A DNA stretch of 43,831 nt, from contig CAMWKO010000024.1 of the NCBI GenBank assembly GCA_947174885.1, positions 1 to 43,831 of the forward strand, written 5' to 3'. The stretch comes from an uncultured Clostridia bacterium (GTDB lineage Bacteria > Bacillota > Clostridia > Lachnospirales > Lachnospiraceae). The first letter of the stretch is position 1. Every line of letters starts with the position of its first letter. Under the pieces are notes generated by a model. The model had not been told where the DNA came from. It made no database searches and was given only the letters and a program-made list of their open reading frames with translations. Shown here in pieces: positions 1-6,937 of this stretch. The translations under genes were made by a program, and so were the position numbers.

Positions 1-50
1 GCACTTGACTTTTAATCAAGTTGTCCGGGGTTCGAATCCCCGATGTCTCA
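1..50 (+). tRNA. tRNA-Lys (anticodon TTT), 3' part only
   Basis: The window opens inside this gene. Visible are the anticodon stem-loop (CTTGA, loop CTTTTAA with anticodon TTT, TCAAG), the variable loop, the T arm (CGGGG, TTCGAAT, CCCCG), the 3' acceptor strand ATGTCTC and discriminator A at 50. CCA is not encoded. The D arm and 5' acceptor strand lie upstream of the window. tRNA 3' ends are common attachment sites of tyrosine integrases, so this may be the left junction of the element, but no second copy of the 3' end is seen. Confidence 0.93.
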
Positions 51-57
51 TTAAAGG

Positions 58-103
58 AAAATTAGTCAAAATCGTTGGAAATCCTCGATTTTGGCTAATT
101 TTT
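58..103 (+). terminator. Intrinsic terminator of tRNA-Lys
   Basis: A long stem directly follows the tRNA: the left arm at 58-74 (AAAATTAGTCAAAATCG) pairs with the right arm at 86-102 with one G-T wobble, and a run of T closes it. It probably ends the tRNA transcript. Confidence 0.8.
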
Positions 104-156
104 ATTTGAACGGATTGTAACGAATTTGACCGATTTTTGGCGAGTTTGTATGTCCT

Positions 157-209
157 AATAAGACATTTTTTAAGACTAAAAAATTTTTTGTCCTAAAAAA
201 TGTCTTATT
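157..209. repeat. Long inverted repeat at the left edge
   Basis: The 16-bp arms AATAAGACATTTTTTA (157-172) and TAAAAAATGTCTTATT (194-209) are perfect complements, followed by a T run to 214. TGTCCTAA also occurs twice in direct orientation (151 and 190). It could be a second terminator or part of an attachment or recombinase-binding region. The rest of 104-330 holds no recognised gene, only a strong Shine-Dalgarno-like AGGAGGTGA at about 222-230 in front of a 5-codon GTG reading frame. Confidence 0.6.
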
Positions 210-330
210 TTTTTGGTCAGGAGGAGGTGAAGTGAAAAAGAGTTTGTAAATAAATTATACGTAGAAAATGGCATGATGGAGTAGTATCGGAATAAGAGGA
301 TTATAAAATCTAAGAAAGCAAGGTATTGTA

Positions 331-654
331 ATGAGGTTAATTGATGCAGATGAATGGATTAATTTTTTAAAAAAACAAATAGAGGACGAAAATTCACCAG
401 GGGAACTGAAGGATTTTAATTATATGATAATTGGCAATATAGAAAGTCAACCTACAGCTTATGATTTGGAAAATATGATTAAGCAGTTGGAAGAAAAAAG
501 AGATTATTGCTTTACAGAAATGGAAAAAGAGGAAAGAGAGGAAATGGATTATTTTTCTCAACATATTTTTGAAGAATTCTACAATCAAGGCAAGGCATAT
601 AATGATTCTCTAGAAATTATCAAATCTGGCATAAAAGGAGTGAAAGTAAAGTAA
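331..654 (+). CDS. Small hypothetical protein of the 'RLIDADE' type
   Basis: This 107-residue protein begins MRLIDADEW and carries PTAYDLENMI..LEE in its middle. That pattern is familiar from small unassigned proteins in clostridial phages and conjugative elements; no function is established to my knowledge. The sequence is acidic, helical and charged, with no membrane segment. The ribosome binding site is weak (AAGCAAGG, 8 bases before ATG). It is the first gene after the tRNA and lies 2 bases before the next ORF, so the two are probably co-transcribed. Confidence 0.7.
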   Translation: MRLIDADEWINFLKKQIEDENSPGELKDFNYMIIGNIESQPTAYDLENMIKQLEEKRDYCFTEMEKEEREEMDYFSQHIFEEFYNQGKAYNDSLEIIKSGIKGVKVK

Positions 655-656
655 TT

Positions 657-956
657 ATGAAAAAATTAAAGAAAAATAAATTATATAAAATTGCTACTGC
701 ACTTTGTAAAAAGTATAACTATGATGTTGATTTTCCAAAATTAACATATGTTTCTTATTCATCCAGTCGAGGTTATGAGAGTATTACATTTTCTGCCGGA
801 GATTATGATTTTTATTTTTCCAATGTTGGCTATTTTGTTTTAAGGGTTTCTTTTTATGATGATTATTGTAAGCCTCATGAGATTTTTTATAAAGCTTTAT
901 TTATTGACGAGCTTTCTAAAATGATAGATTTTGATGTAAGACAAATGTTGTGCTAA
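657..956 (+). CDS. Hypothetical protein, 99 aa
   Basis: I do not recognise the family. The N-terminus is basic (MKKLKKNKLYK) and the remainder is rich in Phe and Tyr with alternating hydrophobic residues, suggesting a small mixed alpha/beta fold rather than a membrane protein. The start is supported by a GGAG at about 639 and near-contact with the previous stop codon, which suggests translational coupling. The next ORF follows after about 30 bases. Confidence 0.6.
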   Translation: MKKLKKNKLYKIATALCKKYNYDVDFPKLTYVSYSSSRGYESITFSAGDYDFYFSNVGYFVLRVSFYDDYCKPHEIFYKALFIDELSKMIDFDVRQMLC

Positions 957-985
957 CGGTATTATGGATAGAAAGGATATTTTTA

Positions 986-1192
986 ATGGATGGTATACTA
1001 TATATTTTATTTGTAGTTATAGGTTTAGCTGCACTTCGTTTTACTATTGAGATAACACTTTATTTATTAGAAAAAGTTATTGATTCATATATTCTTATAG
1101 CAGTAGTGTTTGGTGTATGTATAGCATTGCTAAATTTAGAAACTAGGTTGTTAGTACATAATTTTGAATTAGCAGTAAAGTTTTTTATATGA
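986..1192 (+). CDS. Small membrane protein, 68 aa
   Basis: An upstream in-frame ATG exists at 950, but the ATG at 986 is preceded by GAAAGGA at a good distance and gives a typical membrane protein start (MDGILYILFVVIGLAALRF). Two hydrophobic segments are visible, at about residues 3-25 and 32-52, with a short charged link. It has no recognisable motif. It may be the last gene of the small leading operon. Confidence 0.55.
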   Translation: MDGILYILFVVIGLAALRFTIEITLYLLEKVIDSYILIAVVFGVCIALLNLETRLLVHNFELAVKFFI

Positions 1193-1297
1193 AGTTCCAG
1201 CGGATATAAAAAATTAGGAAGTAGTAGAAGAGAGATTGTTGTTAGTTTAATAAATAAATTTTTTAACTGTAATAAAGGAATAAAAGGAGAGATTTTT

Positions 1298-1585
1298 ATG
1301 GAAAGAAATTTAATTAAATGTCAACATTGTGGAGGTAATGATTTTGAAGTCATTGTTAATCGTTTTATTCCACAAATAATAACATTAGAGTGCAAATGCG
1401 GTTTTTTTACACCAATAGCTTTTTTTGATAAACAAGAAAAAGTATATGGTATAAATGATAAATCACTTCAGGAACTTTCTGATAGAACATATTATGATGT
1501 AATAGAACCAAAGGAAGCAGCAGAGGTAACATTAAATTACTTGAAAAATAAGGAGAAAGACAAGATAAATGAAAAGGCAGAGTGA
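1298..1585 (+). CDS. Small zinc-ribbon-like protein, 95 aa
   Basis: The N-terminal half holds a possible zinc ribbon: C8-x2-C11 (KCQHCGG) and C32-x-C34 (ECKCG). The C-terminal half is helical and charged. The start has a strong AAAGGAG 8 bases upstream. The 3' end overlaps the next small ORF by 17 bases, and that ORF in turn overlaps parA, so this gene heads a chain of coupled genes leading into the partition operon. The function is not known. Confidence 0.65.
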   Translation: MERNLIKCQHCGGNDFEVIVNRFIPQIITLECKCGFFTPIAFFDKQEKVYGINDKSLQELSDRTYYDVIEPKEAAEVTLNYLKNKEKDKINEKAE

Positions 1586-1733
1586 AAGACAAAATAAAAA
1601 TAATAAACATATAAAAAATTTTTTAAATGAAAAACCGGTGCAGCCACAGGACTGCATTTTTGGATATGGTGTTTGCTGTTATCCGATTGAAGAATGTTCT
1701 AACTGTCCAAACAGAGAAAGAGAGGTAAAATAA
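1569..1733 (+). CDS. Small Cys-rich protein overlapping parA, 54 aa
   Basis: This reading frame, in a different frame from its neighbours, encodes a basic N-terminus (MKRQSERQNKNNKHIKNF) and a C-terminal cluster of five Cys: DCIFGYGVCCYPIEECSNCP. The Cys pattern looks like a small metal-binding or disulfide knot. Its ATG lies inside the end of the previous gene, and its TAA overlaps the ATG of parA in the form TAATG, a classic coupling arrangement. That position is the main support that it is real. The function is not known. Confidence 0.6.
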   Translation: MKRQSERQNKNNKHIKNFLNEKPVQPQDCIFGYGVCCYPIEECSNCPNREREVK

Positions 1734-2524
1734 TGAGAAAAATAGCATTTGTTAATATTAAGGGCGGAGTAGGGAAAACAACAGGTATTTTTAATGTGGC
1801 AGGAGTTTTGGCGAAAAAGGGTTACAAGGTTTTATGTATAGATTTGGACAGGCAGTGTAATCTGACAAATACAATGCTTGCAAATAGTGAATCTGATTAT
1901 AATCCAAAATGCGATAAGAACATAATGGATGTATTTACTGGAGGTAGTGGTTTTGGAGAGACTGTAAAAAGGAATTACATTGTTGATATTGGTAAAAGAA
2001 AGCCGGCATATTTCAATATAGATGTAATTCCCGGTTCTAAAGAATTAAAAAGAAATGAATATGTCAGAAAATCATATATAGGTATTAAAGATAAACTAAA
2101 CAAATTTGCCAAAGATGAAGGCTATGATTTTATTTTATGTGATTTGCCGGCGAATTCAGAAATTATTAATGAAATCTGTTTTGGAGATATTTGTGATGAA
2201 ATAATAAGTCCTTTTTCAACAGATGTGTATTCTGTTGAAGGATATGAGGAGCTGATGGATGTAGTAAATATTGCAAGAGAAAAAAATGAAGTAAAAATGC
2301 TCGGAATATATTTAAGTAAATATGATAAACGGGTTGGTCTTGATAATTTTATCAAAGAGGAGTTGGAAAGCTTCGGACAATTATTTATCAAAGAAATTCA
2401 GATACCGGCAAAGACAGATATTAGGGAAACCATAACAATGGGTAAGCCAATAAGTTTTTATAAAAATCAATCATCAACACGAGAAGCATATGAAAGATTA
2501 ACAGATGAAATTTTAAAGAGATAA
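1733..2524 (+). CDS. parA: ParA/Soj-type partition ATPase
   Basis: This 263-residue protein begins with the deviant Walker A motif of the ParA/MinD family (KGGVGKTT, residues 10-17). CIDLDRQCN follows as the A' motif and FILCDLPAN as Walker B near residue 140. In this family ATP-dependent binding to the nucleoid moves ParB-bound DNA to daughter cells. The start codon overlaps the stop of the small Cys-rich ORF and the gene is followed by a small ORF and parB, so this is a partition operon. Its presence suggests the element has a plasmid-like state or needs segregation when excised. No N-terminal HTH is present, so autoregulation would fall to another protein. Confidence 0.93.
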   Translation: MRKIAFVNIKGGVGKTTGIFNVAGVLAKKGYKVLCIDLDRQCNLTNTMLANSESDYNPKCDKNIMDVFTGGSGFGETVKRNYIVDIGKRKPAYFNIDVIPGSKELKRNEYVRKSYIGIKDKLNKFAKDEGYDFILCDLPANSEIINEICFGDICDEIISPFSTDVYSVEGYEELMDVVNIAREKNEVKMLGIYLSKYDKRVGLDNFIKEELESFGQLFIKEIQIPAKTDIRETITMGKPISFYKNQSSTREAYERLTDEILKR

Positions 2525-2539
2525 AAGGAGAATGAGGAA

Positions 2540-2806
2540 ATGGCATTTGAAAATAGAGATGGTAAGAAAATATCATATGAATGTTCTAAGTTAATTGAGG
2601 AACTTAAGAAGGACATTGCAGAATTTGGTGGTGAGAAGCTTGTTTATGTTATTACTGAAAAACAGGAGGATGTTGTAATTTATAAAGATTACTTTCTTGC
2701 AGCTCGTGACAAATCTTCAATAGAATTGAAGGGTAAAGAGAAATTAAAAATAATGACTGCAAGTGCATTATTAATTCTATATAAAATGGAAAACAGTATA
2801 TTTTAA
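2540..2806 (+). CDS. Hypothetical protein between parA and parB, 88 aa
   Basis: A small soluble alpha/beta-looking protein (ISYECSKLIEELKKDIAEFGGEK, then LVYVITEK and VVIYKDYFLA) with no motif I can name. It has a clear ribosome binding site (AAAGGAG). It sits 15 bases after parA and 11 bases before parB, so it is surely in the partition operon. A role in partition or its control is inference from position only. Confidence 0.7.
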   Translation: MAFENRDGKKISYECSKLIEELKKDIAEFGGEKLVYVITEKQEDVVIYKDYFLAARDKSSIELKGKEKLKIMTASALLILYKMENSIF

Positions 2807-2817
2807 AGGAGGCATAT

Positions 2818-4113
2818 ATGGGAAAATTTGATAAAGCTAAAAACAAATTTAATGAAGTAAAAATAAAGAGTAATGAACAGGCTAATGAAAAAAAGGTAAT
2901 ATGGATTGAAGATGACTTATTAATAGATCATCCACTCAACCAGGAAGATATAGAGTATATAGATGATTTGGTTGCTAATATAAAATCACAGGGATTTTCA
3001 TATGAACTTACAGTAACAAAATACGGTGCTCCTGAAGGAAAGTATTATATTGTATCCGGACATAGAAGAAGAAAGGCAGCTCATGAATTAGGATACACAG
3101 AATATCCTTGTATTGTGAAGGACTATGCAAGTGATGCAGATGTATATGAGGCTATTCTTACAGGAAATGGAACAAGAAATACAGATAGAGATCCGTTTTG
3201 TTATTCAACCAGATATATGCAATGGGAGAAGCTTCTTACAATGCAGGGCTTTACAGGTAGTATGCGTGAAGAAATTGCAAAGCGACTTGGATGTCATGTA
3301 AGACAAGCTGACAAATATAAGGTTTTTTCAAAACTTATTGAGGAATTAAAGGATTTAGTTCGTGAAGGAAAATGTGGAAGAGAGCCTTTGTTGTCAATAG
3401 CAAATAAGAGTGAGGATGTTCAAAGAGAATTTTTTGATTTTATCTGTAATAATTTTGATAATTATGATAGCAGGATTAACAGTAAACAGATGCAGGATAT
3501 AATAAATGAATTTAATGGAATAGACAAGACGGTTAATACAGCTGATATAGAGTATGTTAAAGATAAATATGATAAAAATTCAAACTCTTTATATCCGGAG
3601 CAGGATGAAGAAAACATATCAGTAGATTGTGAGGATGAAACAGATATAAAAGAGGTATATTCTGGGAATGAAGAAAGAATTAATGTAGTTTATGAAACGG
3701 AGGCAGATACAAATGAGGTATATTTTACAAATGAAGAAAAAGTTAATGTAATTCATGAAATTGAGGGGCATAATGATACTGAAAAAATGAAAGCCATTGA
3801 TGAAGATATAAAAAATCAGGTTATTGCAAAAGAATACCGTGATTGTAATGATGAAACTTCAAATTATAAAGAAAAAGAAGAAATAACAAATGGAAAAAGT
3901 TTATATAATGCTATGAAAAATGCAAGTAATAAATTTGATTATGAAATTGAATTTGCAACGATAGATCAAGCAGCAGATGCTCTTAAATTAGCTAAGGATT
4001 TAATAAATTCTGCTTTATGTTTTATGGAGGAAATAGGAAGCAAATATATTTTAAATGAAGTGTACAGAGAATGTATGGAATCAATAAAAGATAATGTAAC
4101 TGAAAATCAATAA
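2818..4113 (+). CDS. parB: ParB/Spo0J-like partition protein
   Basis: The N-terminal third matches the ParB CTPase/nuclease-like domain: LINQ-type start (HPLNQEDIEYIDDLVANI), the GHRRRKAA box near residues 81-88 (SGHRRRKAAHELGY), and NGTRNTDRDPF as the second box. A helical DNA-binding segment follows (EEIAKRLGCHVRQADKYKVF, about 144-163). After residue 250 the protein becomes acidic and holds two imperfect copies of a block reading T-x-EVY-x2-NEE-[RK]-[IV]-NV, at about 276-295 and 298-316. The C-terminal 60 residues look helical and may dimerise. Such proteins bind palindromic parS sites; the 19-bp palindrome repeated across the window is a candidate target, which is inference. Confidence 0.88.
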   Translation: MGKFDKAKNKFNEVKIKSNEQANEKKVIWIEDDLLIDHPLNQEDIEYIDDLVANIKSQGFSYELTVTKYGAPEGKYYIVSGHRRRKAAHELGYTEYPCIVKDYASDADVYEAILTGNGTRNTDRDPFCYSTRYMQWEKLLTMQGFTGSMREEIAKRLGCHVRQADKYKVFSKLIEELKDLVREGKCGREPLLSIANKSEDVQREFFDFICNNFDNYDSRINSKQMQDIINEFNGIDKTVNTADIEYVKDKYDKNSNSLYPEQDEENISVDCEDETDIKEVYSGNEERINVVYETEADTNEVYFTNEEKVNVIHEIEGHNDTEKMKAIDEDIKNQVIAKEYRDCNDETSNYKEKEEITNGKSLYNAMKNASNKFDYEIEFATIDQAADALKLAKDLINSALCFMEEIGSKYILNEVYRECMESIKDNVTENQ

Positions 4114-4152
4114 AAATATGAGTTCTTAGTTAAGAATGAAGATAGGAGCAAT

Positions 4153-4545
4153 ATGGATGATTTGGTAACAAGTAAAGAAGCAGCTGCTTTATTGAAATGT
4201 ACCAGGCAAAATATAGCCAGATATGTAGCAGAGGGTATATTACATAAAGTGACAAATGGTAAGGAGGGGATATACAGGCGAAGTGAGGTTTTAGATCTGA
4301 AGGCTAATATATTAAAAAGAGGTGAATGTGAGCTGCCACTTAGATTAAGAAAAGGAAGCAAAGTAAGAAAGTACGATGAAAGTATAACAAATGACATAGC
4401 TTATAAAGATGGAATAGTACAAAAAGGCAGCTATATTGTTACCGGATATGAAAAGGTAAGTGTAAAATTTAATGATAATACAGTTAAGGATATTCCGGTT
4501 AATGAACTTGTAAAATTAAGCAGCCGACTAAGGCTGAAGGAGTAA
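4153..4545 (+). CDS. HTH (MerR/excisionase-type) DNA-binding protein
   Basis: Residues 5-50 (LVTSKEAAALLKCTRQNIARYVAEGILHKV) are the winged helix-turn-helix typical of excisionase/MerR N-termini, followed by a basic stretch and a C-terminal half with beta-strand character. At 130 residues it is longer than a simple Xis. The start has TAGGAG 7 bases upstream. It lies 39 bases after parB and 5 bases before the prepilin peptidase gene, so it may regulate this operon. An Xis role is possible but it is far from the integrase. Confidence 0.65.
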   Translation: MDDLVTSKEAAALLKCTRQNIARYVAEGILHKVTNGKEGIYRRSEVLDLKANILKRGECELPLRLRKGSKVRKYDESITNDIAYKDGIVQKGSYIVTGYEKVSVKFNDNTVKDIPVNELVKLSSRLRLKE

Positions 4546-4550
4546 GTCAT

Positions 4551-5156
4551 ATGATTTATTTATTAACAGTGCTTTGTACATATGCTTTATGTGAGTTGTT
4601 ATTGGTTAAAGTAGTTAAATGTGAAAAAACAATTCAAATTCGACACGATTTAAGCCTTTTATTTGCAATTATGGTAATAATCTTGGGTGCAGTTAAAATA
4701 AACGCAATACGGACCGATTTGGGGGTTAAAACAGTTCTTGGTATCTTTGTTGGCATAATGTTGTTTGAAGCACTTTGCGATTTGAGAAACAAATACATAT
4801 ATAGCGTATTTATGTATGGATATTTTTTCTTATCGGTAAGTTTCATTTTATGCAGGGGAAAATTAGAATTAGTTTCATCAGGTATGTTTATAGGTATAAT
4901 TGCTGTAAATATAATTATCGGATATATATTAAAAATGTACGGAAATGGGGATACACTTTCGTTTATAGCAATAGTAATTAATTGTTATATGGTTTTTCAG
5001 AAAAATTTTATGGTAAGATATTTTGTTATTCATTTACTTGCGTTGATATTATTTTTATTTGTACATTTAAAGGATTTTTTTAGAAGCAAAAAGAAAGAAA
5101 AAAGTAAACATCCTCTGGTGCCGGAAATATTGATAGCATATTTAGTTATTTTGTAG
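4551..5156 (+). CDS. Tad/CpaA-type prepilin peptidase (A24 family)
   Basis: This 201-residue polytopic membrane protein has both catalytic aspartates of A24 aspartyl peptidases: D77 in ALCDLRNKYIYS and D134 in the GxGD motif YGNGD. It lacks the Cys-containing methylase domain of PilD, as in the Tad/CpaA subgroup. About six hydrophobic segments are visible. It would cleave leader peptides of Flp-type pilins on the cytoplasmic side of the membrane. The remaining Tad-like genes lie near 33.5-38.7 kb, almost 30 kb away, and the pilin candidates there have matching G|SxE cleavage patterns. It starts 5 bases after the HTH gene and is followed by a TnpV-like gene. Confidence 0.88.
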   Translation: MIYLLTVLCTYALCELLLVKVVKCEKTIQIRHDLSLLFAIMVIILGAVKINAIRTDLGVKTVLGIFVGIMLFEALCDLRNKYIYSVFMYGYFFLSVSFILCRGKLELVSSGMFIGIIAVNIIIGYILKMYGNGDTLSFIAIVINCYMVFQKNFMVRYFVIHLLALILFLFVHLKDFFRSKKKEKSKHPLVPEILIAYLVIL

Positions 5157-5182
5157 TAAATTATAGAAAAGGAGATGTTATT

Positions 5183-5632
5183 ATGGATGAAAAACAAATT
5201 AATGAAAATCAGGAAAAATTGCCAAAAAGAATTACAGAAGATGGAAAGATATATGAACTGGATGAGGAAACACAAACATACCATAGAGTGGATATAGAAT
5301 ATCCATTAACAGAGGATGAAATATTTAAGAAATTAGGGACAACAAAATATTGTGAAATGAGATATGAGTTTTTAAAAAATATGAAAGACAATTCTCTGTA
5401 CAGGTTGCTTGTAGATTTAAATTTAATGCTTCCTGAATTGGAGAAAACAGAAGAATTAGGATTTGATATGTTTAGAAAATATAAAGATATTTATAAGGAA
5501 AAAAATCCGTTAAAAACTCCAGGCTCTTTTGAAGAAAATTATAGTAGAAATTTATTAGCAGATTCGTTTGCAAATGAATTTGTTATTAAAGAAATAATTG
5601 AAAGTGAAACTTCACATATAACTATTTGGTAA
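5183..5632 (+). CDS. TnpV-like protein
   Basis: The 149-residue protein resembles the TnpV family, small helical proteins of unknown role common in clostridial mobile elements. The fit rests on the pattern LGTTKYCEMRYEFLKNM...LYRLLVDLNLMLPEL and a C-terminal NEFVIKEII. The N-terminal 40 residues (KRITEDGKIYELDEETQTYHRV) are also seen in that group. A strong AAAGGAG precedes ATG. A terminator follows, so this is the last gene of the partition/peptidase operon. The family call is from memory of motifs and is moderately certain. Confidence 0.55.
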   Translation: MDEKQINENQEKLPKRITEDGKIYELDEETQTYHRVDIEYPLTEDEIFKKLGTTKYCEMRYEFLKNMKDNSLYRLLVDLNLMLPELEKTEELGFDMFRKYKDIYKEKNPLKTPGSFEENYSRNLLADSFANEFVIKEIIESETSHITIW

Positions 5633-5652
5633 TCACAATTATTGTAATCTGT

Positions 5653-5688
5653 AAAAGTGGTATTTATAAATACCGCTTTTATTTTTTT
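5653..5688 (+). terminator. Intrinsic terminator after the partition operon
   Basis: A perfect stem AAAAGTGGTATTTA (5653-5666) pairs with TAAATACCGCTTTT (5667-5680) with one G-T wobble, followed by ATTTTTTT. It has the same AGT-GGTA...TACC-CT design as the terminator at 8813. Confidence 0.85.
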
Positions 5689-5739
5689 GCTAATTTATAC
5701 TATTTGTATAATTAAAAATTTATAAAGAGAGGTAAAAAA

Positions 5740-6702
5740 ATGGGTGAAAAAAATAATTTTACAAAAGAAGAATTAAATTTAGCAAAACAGGTATCAATGA
5801 GAAAATTAGTTGAAGCACTTGGATACACATATATTAATATTGGTCATTATGGAAGCGTAAAAGAAATAGATTCTATTCGTATTTATAATGATAGAAGTTG
5901 GTATAGGTGGTCTGAAAAAGGAAGTAAAAACGGTGGTTCACAAATAGATTTTTTAATGGAATTTGAAAATAAAAACATTGTGGAATCTGTTAATTTTTTA
6001 TTAGAACTAGATGGTATAAATATCGAAAATAATCCGGTAAAAAATCATTCGGATTATGAACAAAAAAATAAACAAATTAAAACTGAAAAAAAAGAATTTG
6101 TTTTGCCAGAAAGATGTGAAAATAGTTACAGAAGATTGTATGCTTATTTAATTCAAAAACGTGAAATTGATAAAAATGTTATTGACTATTTTGTGAAAAA
6201 TAATTTGTGTTTTGAAACTAAAGAGCATCACAATATTTGTTTCTGTGGATATGATAAAGACGGAAATGTCAGGTTTGCATCCATGAGAGGAACTTTAGAT
6301 GATTATGGAAAAATTTTCAAAGGAGACGTTTATGGAAATGATAAAAATTATGGAGTAAATATTGTTAATCAAAAATCAAATGTTTTAAATGTATTTGAAG
6401 CTTCAATAGATATGATGAGCTTTTGCTGTTTAGAAAACGATATTAATAAAACTAATAAGCTGGCTCTGGGAATGGTTGCTGATAATCCGTTGGCTACTTT
6501 TCTGAATGAAAATCCTAACATTGACACAATTCATTTATGGCTTGATATGGATGCTCCGGGAAGAAAAGCAGCTAATAATTTAGAACTAAAATATACAGCC
6601 TTAGGATATAATGTTGAAAATCATGAGCTACCAGAGGGGAAAGATTTAAATGAATATTTGAAAATTGTAAACAGTGATTTAATGAGAGGGAGGTGCAGAT
6701 AA
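5740..6702 (+). CDS. DUF3991/Toprim-domain primase-like protein
   Basis: The N-terminal 110 residues match the zinc-finger-less DUF3991-type region (SWYRWSEKGSKNGGSQIDFLMEF, a CHC2-like setting). The C-terminal region is a Toprim fold: E near LNVFEASIDMMSF and DMD in HLWLDMDAPGRKAANNL, the metal-binding residues. Such proteins are regular neighbours of relaxases in Firmicute conjugative elements and may prime the transferred strand. At 320 residues it has the usual length. It has its own terminator upstream and lies just before oriT, with a ribosome binding site AGAGAGG. Confidence 0.8.
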   Translation: MGEKNNFTKEELNLAKQVSMRKLVEALGYTYINIGHYGSVKEIDSIRIYNDRSWYRWSEKGSKNGGSQIDFLMEFENKNIVESVNFLLELDGINIENNPVKNHSDYEQKNKQIKTEKKEFVLPERCENSYRRLYAYLIQKREIDKNVIDYFVKNNLCFETKEHHNICFCGYDKDGNVRFASMRGTLDDYGKIFKGDVYGNDKNYGVNIVNQKSNVLNVFEASIDMMSFCCLENDINKTNKLALGMVADNPLATFLNENPNIDTIHLWLDMDAPGRKAANNLELKYTALGYNVENHELPEGKDLNEYLKIVNSDLMRGRCR

Positions 6703-6704
6703 TT

Positions 6705-6830
6705 GTGAAAGAAAAAAGCTCAAATCTAAGGAATGAGAATGTAAAAAATATGTCTTTTTTGTGTGAATTTCAGCAAAAAAGTGTTGAAAGGGGTTTTAGG
6801 GTACGCCCTAACAAGAATTTGCATTTGTAG
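6705..6830 (+). CDS. Short ORF running into oriT, 41 aa
   Basis: A GTG-initiated frame, with GGGAGG 11 bases upstream, encodes a basic peptide ending ERGFRVRPNKNLHL and stops inside the second inverted repeat of oriT. Short annotated proteins with similar C-termini occur in related elements, but this may only reflect conservation of the oriT DNA. It may be a true leader peptide or a by-product of the oriT sequence. No function is claimed. Confidence 0.35.
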   Translation: MKEKSSNLRNENVKNMSFLCEFQQKSVERGFRVRPNKNLHL

Positions 6831-6891
6831 CTACAAATGCGTATCTGGCCATTTCCACAGGAAATGTGGTCTCAACGTTTAGTTGAGACCA
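6796..6891. other. oriT: Candidate origin of transfer (oriT)
   Basis: Four inverted repeats lie side by side directly upstream of the relaxase gene: TTAGGG/CCCTAA (6796-6811, spacer TACG), the perfect palindrome GCATTTGTAGCTACAAATGC (6821-6840), CATTTCC/GGAAATG (6850-6866) and TGGTCTCAAC/GTTGAGACCA (6867-6891). The GC content is higher than in surrounding DNA. The dense dyads, position and neighbouring mobilisation genes are characteristic of oriT. The nick site is not determined; TAGGGTACGCCCTAAC is the likeliest region because GC-rich GCCCT cores occur at nick regions of several MOB families. Confidence 0.78.
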
Positions 6892-6937
6892 GCGTACAGT
6901 TAAAAATAAACAAAAATCAGAGGAAAAAATTAAAAAA

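Noticed and set aside
2122-2391. Minus-strand open frames opposite parA, virD4, virB4 and others
   Set aside because: They are antisense shadows with no ribosome binding sites, odd composition and no recognisable domains.
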